DNA of 5,090 nucleotides from Thermoplasmatota archaeon (GTDB lineage: Archaea > Thermoplasmatota > E2 > DHVEG-1), in NCBI GenBank assembly GCA_030615845.1, contig JAUWYM010000084.1:1-5090 (forward strand). The letters are read 5' to 3'. Below the pieces are notes generated by a model that was given only the letters and a program-made list of their open reading frames with translations, searched no databases and was not told where the DNA came from. This document shows, piece after piece, positions 1 through 5,090 of the stretch (position 1 is its first letter; every line of letters begins with the position of its first letter). The position numbers and the translations under genes were made by a program.

Positions 1-974
1 ATCAAGGAAAAGCCCTTGGAACAGCACATGCCATAGGAATGGTTGAACGATTTGTCGATGATTTTATTGTTCTCTGCGGAGACACAATATTTGGAACAAA
101 AGATATAAAAAATATCATAAAAGAAGAGGTAAGCATAGGACTCTTTGAAGTAAAAAACGCAGAAGAATATGGAATTGTCGAAACAAAAGAAGGAAAAGTT
201 ATAAAGATCTATGAAAAAATGAATAAACCTTTTTCAAATGTCATCAACGCTGGCATCTATCATTTCAATAAAGAAATTTTTAACTACATTAGAAAAACAA
301 ATAAATCACCAAGAGGTGAATATGAAATTACAGATTCGATAAACCTCCTACTCAACAAAAAAGAGATGAAAGGAATTTTTCTAAAGGAATGGAAAGACGC
401 CGTATATCCCTGGCATCTGCTTGACGCAAATGAAGAAATTCTGAAAAAAACAGAAAAGAAAATAGAAGGCGTTGTAGAAGAAAATACGACAATAAAAGGA
501 AACGTTGTCGTCGGAAAAGGCAGTATAATACGTGCTGGCAGCTACATTGAAGGACCAGTCATTATTGGCACCAACTGTAAGATCGGGCCAAACTGCTACA
601 TACGACCACATACTGCAATTGGAAACAATTGCCATATCGGTAATGCATGTGAGATAAAAAACTCAATAGTGATGGATAACAGCAATGTTCCTCATCAGAA
701 TTATGTCGGCGATTCTATTATCGGCTGTAATTGCAACCTAGGAGCAGGAACAAAAATTGCAAATCTACGACTCGATAAAAAAAATATCAACGTTATTATC
801 AATGGAAAAAAACTAGATACAAAAAGAAGAAAATTTGGAGCAGCTATTGGCGACAATGTACAGACGGGAATAAATGCAACGATAAATATTGGAACAACTA
901 TTGGAAACAACTGTTTTATAGGACAAGCAGCATCCGTCAAAGGCGAGATCACACCATACAGTAAAATACTGTAA
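1..974 (+). CDS. GlmU-like bifunctional sugar-1-phosphate nucleotidylyltransferase/acetyltransferase, 5'-truncated
   Basis: The enzyme makes nucleotide-activated sugars, probably UDP-GlcNAc or a related amino sugar, in the cytoplasm by joining a sugar-1-phosphate to an NTP and acetylating the amino sugar. The frame is open from base 3 to a TAA at 972-974, giving about 323 residues. It begins QGKALGTAHAI, typical of the middle of the nucleotidyltransferase domain, followed by VLCGDTIF with the metal-binding Asp. The first ATG in frame (39) is therefore internal, and the GGxGTRL signature with roughly 75 residues lies upstream of the window, judged against the ~400 residues usual for archaeal members such as Sulfolobus ST0452. 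From about residue 160 the protein is a left-handed beta-helix of hexapeptide repeats (VVGKGS, IIGTNC, AIGNNC, TIGNNC). PHQNYVGD and GAGTKIANLR carry a His-x-x-Tyr and an Asn at the spacing I recall for the ST0452 acetyltransferase site. The exact sugar and nucleotide cannot be told from sequence. The neighbouring flippase supports a role in surface glycans. Confidence 0.9.
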   Translation, partial: QGKALGTAHAIGMVERFVDDFIVLCGDTIFGTKDIKNIIKEEVSIGLFEVKNAEEYGIVETKEGKVIKIYEKMNKPFSNVINAGIYHFNKEIFNYIRKTNKSPRGEYEITDSINLLLNKKEMKGIFLKEWKDAVYPWHLLDANEEILKKTEKKIEGVVEENTTIKGNVVVGKGSIIRAGSYIEGPVIIGTNCKIGPNCYIRPHTAIGNNCHIGNACEIKNSIVMDNSNVPHQNYVGDSIIGCNCNLGAGTKIANLRLDKKNINVIINGKKLDTKRRKFGAAIGDNVQTGINATINIGTTIGNNCFIGQAASVKGEITPYSKIL

Positions 975-995
975 CATTTGTTTGTTTATACCTCA

Positions 996-1004
996 TTTAT
1001 ATAC
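996..1004 (+). promoter_or_regulatory. Archaeal TATA box for the flippase gene
   Basis: TTTATATAC lies in the 54-base gap between the GlmU-like stop and the flippase ATG. Its TATATACA core (998-1005) is at -31 to -24 if transcription starts at the A of the ATG at 1029, which predicts a leaderless mRNA. No clear purine-rich BRE precedes it. The gap is T-rich and could also help end the upstream transcript. Confidence 0.5.
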
Positions 1005-1028
1005 ATCTTTTTGATTTGCTCCCATGTA

Positions 1029-2636
1029 ATGATCGCCAGAAAATCCTTCTTAATCGTATCCTCACAATTCTTCGCTCGATTCCTAGGATGGATCGGACTT
1101 TTCATACTGGCAAAGCTTTGGGGAGATCATGCACCAGTAGCACTTGGATACATCGGATTTGCTATGGCATTTCTTACATTATTTCATCTTATTGCAAAAT
1201 TTGGTTTCCTTGAAGCACATGTAAAACGAATTTCAGAAGGAAAAGATCTAGGAACCTGCATCGGCACCTATGCAGCGATCAAAATACTCTTTACAGGGAT
1301 AATGGTACTTAGCGTATTTGTCTCAATATTTTTATTAAAACTATTATTTCATGAACGATTTTTAGATGAAGCAAGCACGTCTATTATTTACATCTTTTTA
1401 ATTTACTTTATCTTCTTAAATCTAAAAGAAATCCCCATGCAAACTTTCAGCGGGACAAAAGAAATAGTAAAACGACAAATAACCTGGGTAACGGAAAACA
1501 TCATAAAAATCCCACTCACAATACTTGTAGCTCTTGCAGGGGTAAGCGCAATAGGCATCTCACCATTTGTAATCTGGCCGCAGTCCCTTCAGTCACTGCA
1601 ACAATTCCTTGCAGACCACCCAACTGGCTCTCTTGCAATGACCTACGTGTTTGGATGCATAGCATCATTTCTCGTAGGAATGTGGCTCCTACGAAAATAC
1701 CCATTGAAAAAACCAAGTTTGAAACTATCTAAAAGCTATCTATCCTTTGGCATCCCCATAACAATCATCTCACTCATCGTAGTTATCTCTATAAATGTTG
1801 ACAAGGTAATGATCGGATATTTTTGTACACAAGCAGAAGTGGGGTACTACTACACAGTACAACAGCTATCTGAAGTTATAGTTATTCTTTCAACAGCACT
1901 AGGTATTGTCCTATTTCCAACACTTTCAGAATACCACGCAACGAACAACTTCAAAGGCCTTGTTAGAACAACACATCAGGCAGAACGATATATCTCAATG
2001 GTGACAGTCCCTATCATAGTACTAATTATAATATTTGCGAAACCAATAATCTATTTTATGCTTAGCGATGCTTTTATTCCTGCAGCACCAGTACTCATAA
2101 TAATAGCACTCTATGCTTTTATTTTAGGCATTATGAAACCATATTCTTCCCTAATAGCTGGAATGAACAGACCAGGTGTAGCCGCAAAAATTGGTATAAC
2201 AATGTGTACCGTCAACATCGCTCTTAATTATTTGTTTATACCAAAAGGAGGGATTCTCTCCTCATTTGGAATTGATGGCGCAGTAGGAGCAGCAATTGCA
2301 ACACTTGTATCAATGCTTATTGGACTTTTTGGATTCCAACTCGCAGCAAAAAAAATGACCAAGATGAAAATTTTACAAAGCCACATCCCATGTCACATAA
2401 TTGCAGGCGTTGGTATGGGACTACTATTGTATTATTCATCTAAACTATTTGTTCCATCGGTGTATTGGTACCATTTACTTGGATTTGCTGGAATAGGAGT
2501 AGCATTATATCTCGGAATGTTATTTATATTGAAGGAGTTTAAAAAACAAGACTTTGATTTTTTCTGGAACATGATACATCCTAAGAAAATGATGAAATAT
2601 ATAAAATCTGAAATGAAGGGGAAAAACAGAGAATAA
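1029..2636 (+). CDS. Polysaccharide flippase, Wzx/RfbX type (MOP superfamily)
   Basis: This is an integral membrane transporter, probably moving lipid-linked oligosaccharides across the cytoplasmic membrane for surface polysaccharide or protein glycosylation. The 535-residue protein has about 14 hydrophobic segments. It begins MIARKSFLIVSSQFFARFLGW, the usual amphipathic opening of this family. The central stretch INVDKVMIGYF, GYYYTVQQL and GIVLFPTLSEY is typical of the Polysacc_synt family, as is the late GMNRPG loop followed by NYLFIP. The frame stays open to a TTG at 978, but that codon precedes the TATA box at 996-1004, and the extra residues add an unusual hydrophobic lead, so I prefer ATG 1029. 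A polar loop with an SLQSLQQF stretch at about residues 173-200 sits between hydrophobic segments 5 and 6. The gene follows the GlmU-like gene by 54 bases on the same strand, fitting a surface-glycan theme. The substrate is unknown. It ends in TAA. Confidence 0.88.
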   Translation: MIARKSFLIVSSQFFARFLGWIGLFILAKLWGDHAPVALGYIGFAMAFLTLFHLIAKFGFLEAHVKRISEGKDLGTCIGTYAAIKILFTGIMVLSVFVSIFLLKLLFHERFLDEASTSIIYIFLIYFIFLNLKEIPMQTFSGTKEIVKRQITWVTENIIKIPLTILVALAGVSAIGISPFVIWPQSLQSLQQFLADHPTGSLAMTYVFGCIASFLVGMWLLRKYPLKKPSLKLSKSYLSFGIPITIISLIVVISINVDKVMIGYFCTQAEVGYYYTVQQLSEVIVILSTALGIVLFPTLSEYHATNNFKGLVRTTHQAERYISMVTVPIIVLIIIFAKPIIYFMLSDAFIPAAPVLIIIALYAFILGIMKPYSSLIAGMNRPGVAAKIGITMCTVNIALNYLFIPKGGILSSFGIDGAVGAAIATLVSMLIGLFGFQLAAKKMTKMKILQSHIPCHIIAGVGMGLLLYYSSKLFVPSVYWYHLLGFAGIGVALYLGMLFILKEFKKQDFDFFWNMIHPKKMMKYIKSEMKGKNRE

Positions 2637-2648
2637 GAAAAAAAGATG

Positions 2649-2678
2649 AGTAATAACATTATTTTTAAAGTTATTACT
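2649..2678. repeat. Perfect 9+9 inverted repeat around the coaD TATA box (candidate operator)
   Basis: AGTAATAAC (2649-2657) is matched by its exact reverse complement GTTATTACT (2670-2678) across a 12-base spacer. Half-site centres are 21 bases apart, about two helical turns, which suits a dimeric DNA-binding protein. As RNA it would fold into a 9-bp stem, but no T-run follows the right arm, so it is not a classical intrinsic terminator. The spacer contains the TATA-like sequence of the next gene. The operator role is inference. Confidence 0.5.
2662..2669 (+). promoter_or_regulatory. TATA-like element for coaD
   Basis: TTTTTAAA occupies -31 to -24 relative to the ATG at 2693, the expected place for a leaderless archaeal transcript. 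No Shine-Dalgarno match precedes the ATG, which agrees with leaderless translation. The element lies in the spacer of the inverted repeat 2649-2678. Confidence 0.45.
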
Positions 2679-2692
2679 AATATGTCCACTGA

Positions 2693-3145
2693 ATGAAGGT
2701 CTGTATCGGAGGCGCATTTGATCCGTTCCATAAAGGACATAAATTTCTTATCAGAAAAGCATTAGAACTTGCTGGTGAAAGAGGTTTTGTATTCATAGGA
2801 ATCACAGACGGAGAAATAATCAAAAATAAGGAGGACGTCGCATCTTTTAAGGAGAGAAAAAAAGCTATAGAACAGTTTCTTGCAGAAGTGAAATCATCTA
2901 GAACTGTAACAATACAACCTATTTATGATAAATTTGGCCCATCTGTTGAAGAGGATTTTGATGCAATAGTTGTATCTCCAGAGACAAGGGCAACAGCAGA
3001 GGAGGTTAATAAAGAACGGAAGAAATTACAGAAAAAACCGTTAAAAATCGTGCAAATCTCTTTTGTATTAGCTGATGATAACATGCCGATCAGTTCTACA
3101 AGAATTAGAAGAAGAGAAATCAATGAAAACGGTAGAATTCTTTAG
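2693..3145 (+). CDS. coaD: Phosphopantetheine adenylyltransferase, archaeal type
   Basis: The enzyme transfers AMP from ATP to 4'-phosphopantetheine, giving dephospho-CoA, the penultimate step of coenzyme A synthesis, in the cytoplasm. The 150-residue protein has the nucleotidyltransferase fold. GGAFDPFHKGH at residues 6-16 holds the HxGH motif (His13, His16), and ISSTRIRR at 133-140 is the ATP-binding C-terminal motif. DFDAIVVSPETRATAEEVNKER at about 88-109 is typical of the archaeal family (COG1019 type) and argues against other HxGH enzymes. Length is normal for archaeal members. The gene starts 57 bases after the flippase stop with its own TATA-like element. It ends at TAG (3143-3145). 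In the same frame AGA and GAT follow, then TAA (3152-3154). If TAG is a sense codon here, the protein would gain three residues and end at 3154. Confidence 0.92.
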   Translation: MKVCIGGAFDPFHKGHKFLIRKALELAGERGFVFIGITDGEIIKNKEDVASFKERKKAIEQFLAEVKSSRTVTIQPIYDKFGPSVEEDFDAIVVSPETRATAEEVNKERKKLQKKPLKIVQISFVLADDNMPISSTRIRRREINENGRIL

Positions 3146-3151
3146 AGAGAT

Positions 3152-3154
3152 TAA
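3152..3154 (+). other. Backup TAA in frame after the coaD TAG
   Basis: This is the third codon after the TAG at 3143-3145 in the same frame. If TAG were decoded, translation would stop here after adding only the TAG residue plus Arg-Asp. It is noted because it bears on the internal TAG of the polymerase. Confidence 0.5.
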
Positions 3155-3155
3155 T

Positions 3156-3163
3156 TTTATATA
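3156..3163 (+). promoter_or_regulatory. TATA box for the 99-residue protein gene
   Basis: TTTATATA lies 42 to 35 bases before the TTG start. Transcription would be expected to begin around 3184-3190, leaving a leader of about 8-14 bases that includes some or all of the GGTGAT Shine-Dalgarno match. It could instead be a chance AT-rich match, with the gene read from the coaD promoter. Confidence 0.45.
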
Positions 3164-3186
3164 GGCTAATTACATCCGCTCTGAAA

Positions 3187-3192
3187 GGTGAT
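3187..3192 (+). promoter_or_regulatory. Shine-Dalgarno GGTGAT deciding a TTG start
   Basis: GGTGAT is complementary to the AUCACC near the 3' end of archaeal 16S rRNA and lies five bases before the TTG at 3198. It is the only strong ribosome binding site seen in the window, and it supports the TTG over later codons. Confidence 0.65.
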
Positions 3193-3197
3193 TAAAG

Positions 3198-3497
3198 TTG
3201 ACATATGTTATCTTCGAAGTGAAATCCGAAAACGTGGGTAAGATCAACACATTAACAAAAGATGATCTTGTAAGTAGACAAAGCATACTTACCCGCGATT
3301 CAAGTTCTCTTGACTTAGAAAAAGATGTTTCCTATGTTAAAATAGAAGGCAGTGACAAAGGTTTAAAACGAGCAAAAGAGCTAGCAAAAGAACTAAAGTT
3401 CAAAAAACTTGATGAAAAAAAGGCAAAAAAAGTCGATGAAAAAATCAAAGAGCAAGAAGACTCTGCTGCTTATGGCATGGGAATGATTTTTGACTAA
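3198..3497 (+). CDS. Uncharacterised 99-residue protein
   Basis: I do not recognise this protein as a named family. The start is TTG, supported by GGTGAT five bases upstream. The next possible start, a GTG at residue 8, would remove the first predicted strand. It opens with a strand (TYVIFEV), has a second strand at 44-50 (VSYVKIE) and a helix at about 54-67 (KGLKRAKELAKEL), then a highly charged Lys/Glu helix at 69-87. It ends in a short Gly/Met tail (AAYGMGMIFD). The order strand-helix-strand-helix suggests a small alpha/beta, perhaps ferredoxin-like, domain, but that is inference. There is no signal peptide, membrane segment or Cys cluster, so it should be cytoplasmic. It could be co-transcribed with coaD 52 bases upstream, though it has its own TATA-like box. 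Its TAA is one base from the stop of the convergent deacetylase gene. Confidence 0.75.
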   Translation: MTYVIFEVKSENVGKINTLTKDDLVSRQSILTRDSSSLDLEKDVSYVKIEGSDKGLKRAKELAKELKFKKLDEKKAKKVDEKIKEQEDSAAYGMGMIFD

Positions 3498-3498
3498 C

Positions 3499-4506
3499 TC
3501 ATATCTTCCAATAGCTTGCTAACTCATTCTTAATTTTATTAATTATTAGTTCGACATTTGTATCTTCCTCTGTGACGTCATCAAATGTTACTTGACGAGA
3601 AATCATTTGTCCAAGTTGAGAAACAAGGCATTTTCCAATCCAATTGAGGTTGTATCCACCTTCAAGGGTACAAACTATTTTCGGTTGAATATTTTGGAAT
3701 TTTGCTATTATCTCCCCAAAGAAGTTAGATGTTAGCTTAAGTCCACCAAGGGGATCCAAATGGTGGGAATCATACCCTGAAGAAATAATTACAAGGTCAG
3801 GTTTAAACTGTCGAGCAATTGGGAGAAATATTTCATCAAGTAATTGAGAGACAGCTTCATTACCGTTACCATGACTTAGAGGAGCATTTATGGTATACCC
3901 CTTACCATCTCCATCCCCAATGTCTTCAATAGGGCCTGTACCAGGATAATGTGGATAGAGGTGAAATGACTGATACATGATATCTTTTCTATCATAGAGA
4001 AGATATTGTGTTCCGTTGCCATGATGGACATCGCAATCAAAAATGAGTACTTGTTTTCCTGTTTTTGAAATCTCATTTGCTGTAAGTGCGGCATTGTTGA
4101 AGAGGCAAAATCCCATTGATATGTCATGGGTTGCATGATGACCTGGTGGTCGTACTAGGGCGAATCCGTTATCTGCTTTTCCGTCAAGCACGTTCCTGCT
4201 AAGCTGAAGGAGTCCTCCTGCTGCTTTTCGAGCGGTTTCATAATCTGATTTACAAACATAGGTATCCATATCTATCCATGAATCGCCTATAGAGCTTAGG
4301 TCTTTGACCTGCTGAATCATCTCATCGGAATGCAACAAATAAAGTGCTTCTTCACTTATAAGATCAGGCTCGAAGAAATCAAGTTCGTCATAAAAAGATG
4401 TGTTTCGCATTTCATTTAACATAACATGAAGTCTTTTCGCGTTTTCAGGATGACCAGCATTATCGTGTCTACTGAAGTCATTTGAATATGCAATCTGTGT
4501 TGTCAT
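3499..4506 (-). CDS. Histone deacetylase / AcuC-family deacetylase
   Basis: This is a zinc-dependent amidohydrolase that removes acetyl groups from lysine or small amines. The archaeal target (Alba or histone-like chromatin proteins, an acyl-CoA synthetase, or acetylpolyamines) cannot be told from sequence. The 335 residues span the whole arginase/deacetylase fold. RPPGHHA at 119-125 carries the His123-His124 pair. FDCDVHHGNGT at 156-166 gives Asp159 and His161 as likely zinc ligands. GYDSHHLDPLGG at 244-255 gives the third, Asp246. LEGGYN at 281-286 carries the transition-state Tyr285. All key residues are present, so it should be active. RPPGHHA and the length resemble class II/AcuC-like members more than class I. 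The start is ATG with no Shine-Dalgarno match; a TATA-like element on this strand lies within 4537-4546. The gene is divergent from the polymerase and convergent with the 99-residue gene. The stop is TGA. Confidence 0.92.
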   Translation of the reverse strand: MTTQIAYSNDFSRHDNAGHPENAKRLHVMLNEMRNTSFYDELDFFEPDLISEEALYLLHSDEMIQQVKDLSSIGDSWIDMDTYVCKSDYETARKAAGGLLQLSRNVLDGKADNGFALVRPPGHHATHDISMGFCLFNNAALTANEISKTGKQVLIFDCDVHHGNGTQYLLYDRKDIMYQSFHLYPHYPGTGPIEDIGDGDGKGYTINAPLSHGNGNEAVSQLLDEIFLPIARQFKPDLVIISSGYDSHHLDPLGGLKLTSNFFGEIIAKFQNIQPKIVCTLEGGYNLNWIGKCLVSQLGQMISRQVTFDDVTEEDTNVELIINKIKNELASYWKI

Positions 4507-4536
4507 ACAAAATCAACAAAATAAAATACGGTAGTT

Positions 4537-4546
4537 CCATATAAGG
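4537..4546. promoter_or_regulatory. Near-palindromic TATA element between the divergent deacetylase and polymerase genes
   Basis: CCATATAAGG reads CCTTATATGG on the other strand, so a TATA-like core faces both ways. It is centred about 32 bases from the polymerase ATG and about 35 from the deacetylase ATG. It would place transcription starts near 4569 (+) and 4514 (-), with leaders under about ten bases. An alternative for the deacetylase is the T-rich TATTTTAT on the minus strand at 4521-4528, but that is too close to its ATG for a normal TATA position. Confidence 0.42.
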
Positions 4547-4573
4547 TTAATTCTAAGTAGATATAATGTATTG

Positions 4574-5090
4574 ATGGTTAAAAGCACGGGGGAACAAAAA
4601 GCTATGAGCGACATGTTACTTGGTATTTCACCAGATTATCTGTATTTCCAAGGTAAAACGCCTAAACCAGTCTCAGATGTACATAGCCCATATTTTCTTG
4701 CTTTCACAGAAGTAAACGCAAATATTGAAACCGTTCGAAACAAACTCTTGGAACAATGGGATAAAAACAAGGCAGATCATGAGAAACTATCGAAAATAAA
4801 AGAGATAGGCAAAATTGAGACATATCGCAGTTTTTGTGATTTTAATAAAACAAGAAAAGTATTTAAGGTGTATACGAAAGAATCATATGTCGTTCCTGAG
4901 ATAAGCAATTATCTTTTCTTTGAACATAACCTCTCTACTGCAGAACATGACATTCCTTATAAACAACGAGCGCTGACTGATCTTGCAGCAGATGATACGG
5001 TTTGGCTTTTTGATACATTTGGTGAAAAAAAGTTGGTGTAGGTCTTTGTCTATGATATTGAAACAACGCAGTTTGCCGAGGTAAAAAAAT
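4574..5090 (+). CDS. Family B DNA polymerase, N-terminal part, with an in-frame TAG; runs off the window
   Basis: This is the start of a replicative-type family B DNA polymerase with 3'-5' proofreading. I chose the ATG at 4574; a TTG directly before it (4571) and an ATG at 4604 are alternatives. Numbering from the TTG, the N-terminal domain covers residues 1 to about 140. FKVYTKESYVVPEI, YLFFEHNL and AEHDIPYKQRALTDL match the family pattern in which an FEH turn precedes a DIP-x-x-x-R-x-L-x-D element. GEKKLV follows, then a TAG at codon 157 (5039-5041). The same frame continues as VFVYDIETTQFAEVKK to the window end, where DIETT is exonuclease motif I (Asp162, Glu164). Neither side makes sense without the other, and no start codon lies between the TAG and motif I. 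It may be a recoded gene, a nonsense mutant or a sequencing error. Palm and finger domains are outside the window, so activity and subfamily cannot be judged. Confidence 0.85.
5039..5041 (+). other. In-frame TAG inside the DNA polymerase gene (possible sense codon)
   Basis: The codon sits between Val156 and the VFVYDIETT strand, five residues before the motif I Asp. From memory, family B polymerases such as Pfu/KOD (LK before the strand) and E. coli Pol II (LKW) have Lys or Arg here, and AAG to TAG is one base change. Pyrrolysine, the known amino acid for TAG in some archaea, is a lysine derivative. No obvious hairpin is visible in the 49 bases that follow. A conventional stop would leave about 155 residues with no catalytic domain. 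Confidence 0.6.

Noticed and set aside
381..952. Antisense open frames of about 84 residues opposite the GlmU-like gene
   Set aside because: They mirror the strong coding frame on the plus strand, have low-complexity Phe/Ser-rich translations and no promoter or ribosome binding site.
978..1028. Longer flippase reading frame from a TTG at 978, adding 17 residues
   Set aside because: The TTG lies upstream of the TATA box at 996-1004 and only three bases after the previous stop with no Shine-Dalgarno match. The ATG at 1029 fits a leaderless start and gives the usual family N-terminus.
2682..2696. Mini reading frame MSTE ending in an ATGA overlap with the coaD start
   Set aside because: It would need a transcript starting upstream of 2682, while the TATA-like element predicts a start near 2693. 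Four codons can arise by chance.
4562..4567. TATAAT just before the polymerase start, resembling a bacterial -10 box
   Set aside because: The gene content and other promoters are archaeal, the site is only about seven bases from the ATG, and there is no matching -35 element.
4574..5038. A naturally split DNA polymerase B, as known in some archaea
   Set aside because: The break falls just before exonuclease motif I inside a domain, and the frame continues with no start codon between the TAG and motif I. A split gene would need a new start and usually breaks between domains.
5000..5090. Frameshift in the polymerase gene
   Set aside because: The family pattern before and after the TAG is in the same frame, so no insertion or deletion is needed. 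Only a substitution or recoding explains it.
5042..5090. A PYLIS-like hairpin after the TAG
   Set aside because: I see no convincing stem in these 49 bases, and amber decoding by pyrrolysine does not strictly need one. More downstream sequence would be required.

Overview
The window looks archaeal. It carries the archaeal type of phosphopantetheine adenylyltransferase, an archaeal GlmU-like sugar-1-phosphate nucleotidylyltransferase/acetyltransferase, and the start of a family B DNA polymerase. Several start codons sit where a TATA box about 25-30 bases upstream predicts leaderless or nearly leaderless mRNA. One small gene uses a TTG start with a Shine-Dalgarno match (GGTGAT). The DNA is AT-rich and gene-dense. 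I cannot name the lineage from this alone. A euryarchaeon in the broad sense, perhaps Thermoplasmatota-like, is my guess only.

Layout: (1) 1-974 (+), the 3' part of a GlmU-like enzyme cut by the window edge. (2) 1029-2636 (+), a Wzx/RfbX-type polysaccharide flippase with its own TATA box. (3) 2693-3145 (+), coaD-type phosphopantetheine adenylyltransferase, ending in TAG with a TAA three codons later; its TATA box lies inside a perfect 9+9 inverted repeat. (4) 3198-3497 (+), an unrecognised 99-residue protein. (5) 3499-4506 (-), a histone-deacetylase/AcuC-family hydrolase converging on gene 4 with one base between the stops. (6) 4574 to beyond 5090 (+), a family B DNA polymerase, divergent from gene 5 and possibly sharing one near-palindromic TATA element with it.

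The first two genes fit one theme: making activated (amino)sugars and moving lipid-linked glycans across the membrane for surface glycoconjugates. CoaD is coenzyme A synthesis, the deacetylase removes acyl groups, and the polymerase is replication. These last genes look like ordinary core neighbours rather than one pathway.

The most notable signal is an in-frame TAG at 5039-5041 inside the polymerase. It lies immediately before the strand carrying exonuclease motif I (VFVYDIETT). Reading frame and family similarity continue on both sides, so it is not a frameshift. In other family B polymerases, as I recall them, this position is usually Lys or Arg. The other visible stops are TAA (three) and TGA (one), and the only terminal TAG is backed by a nearby TAA. 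That pattern fits an organism that reads TAG as an amino acid, with pyrrolysine the known archaeal case. A nonsense mutation or a base-calling error (AAG to TAG) would look the same in this window.
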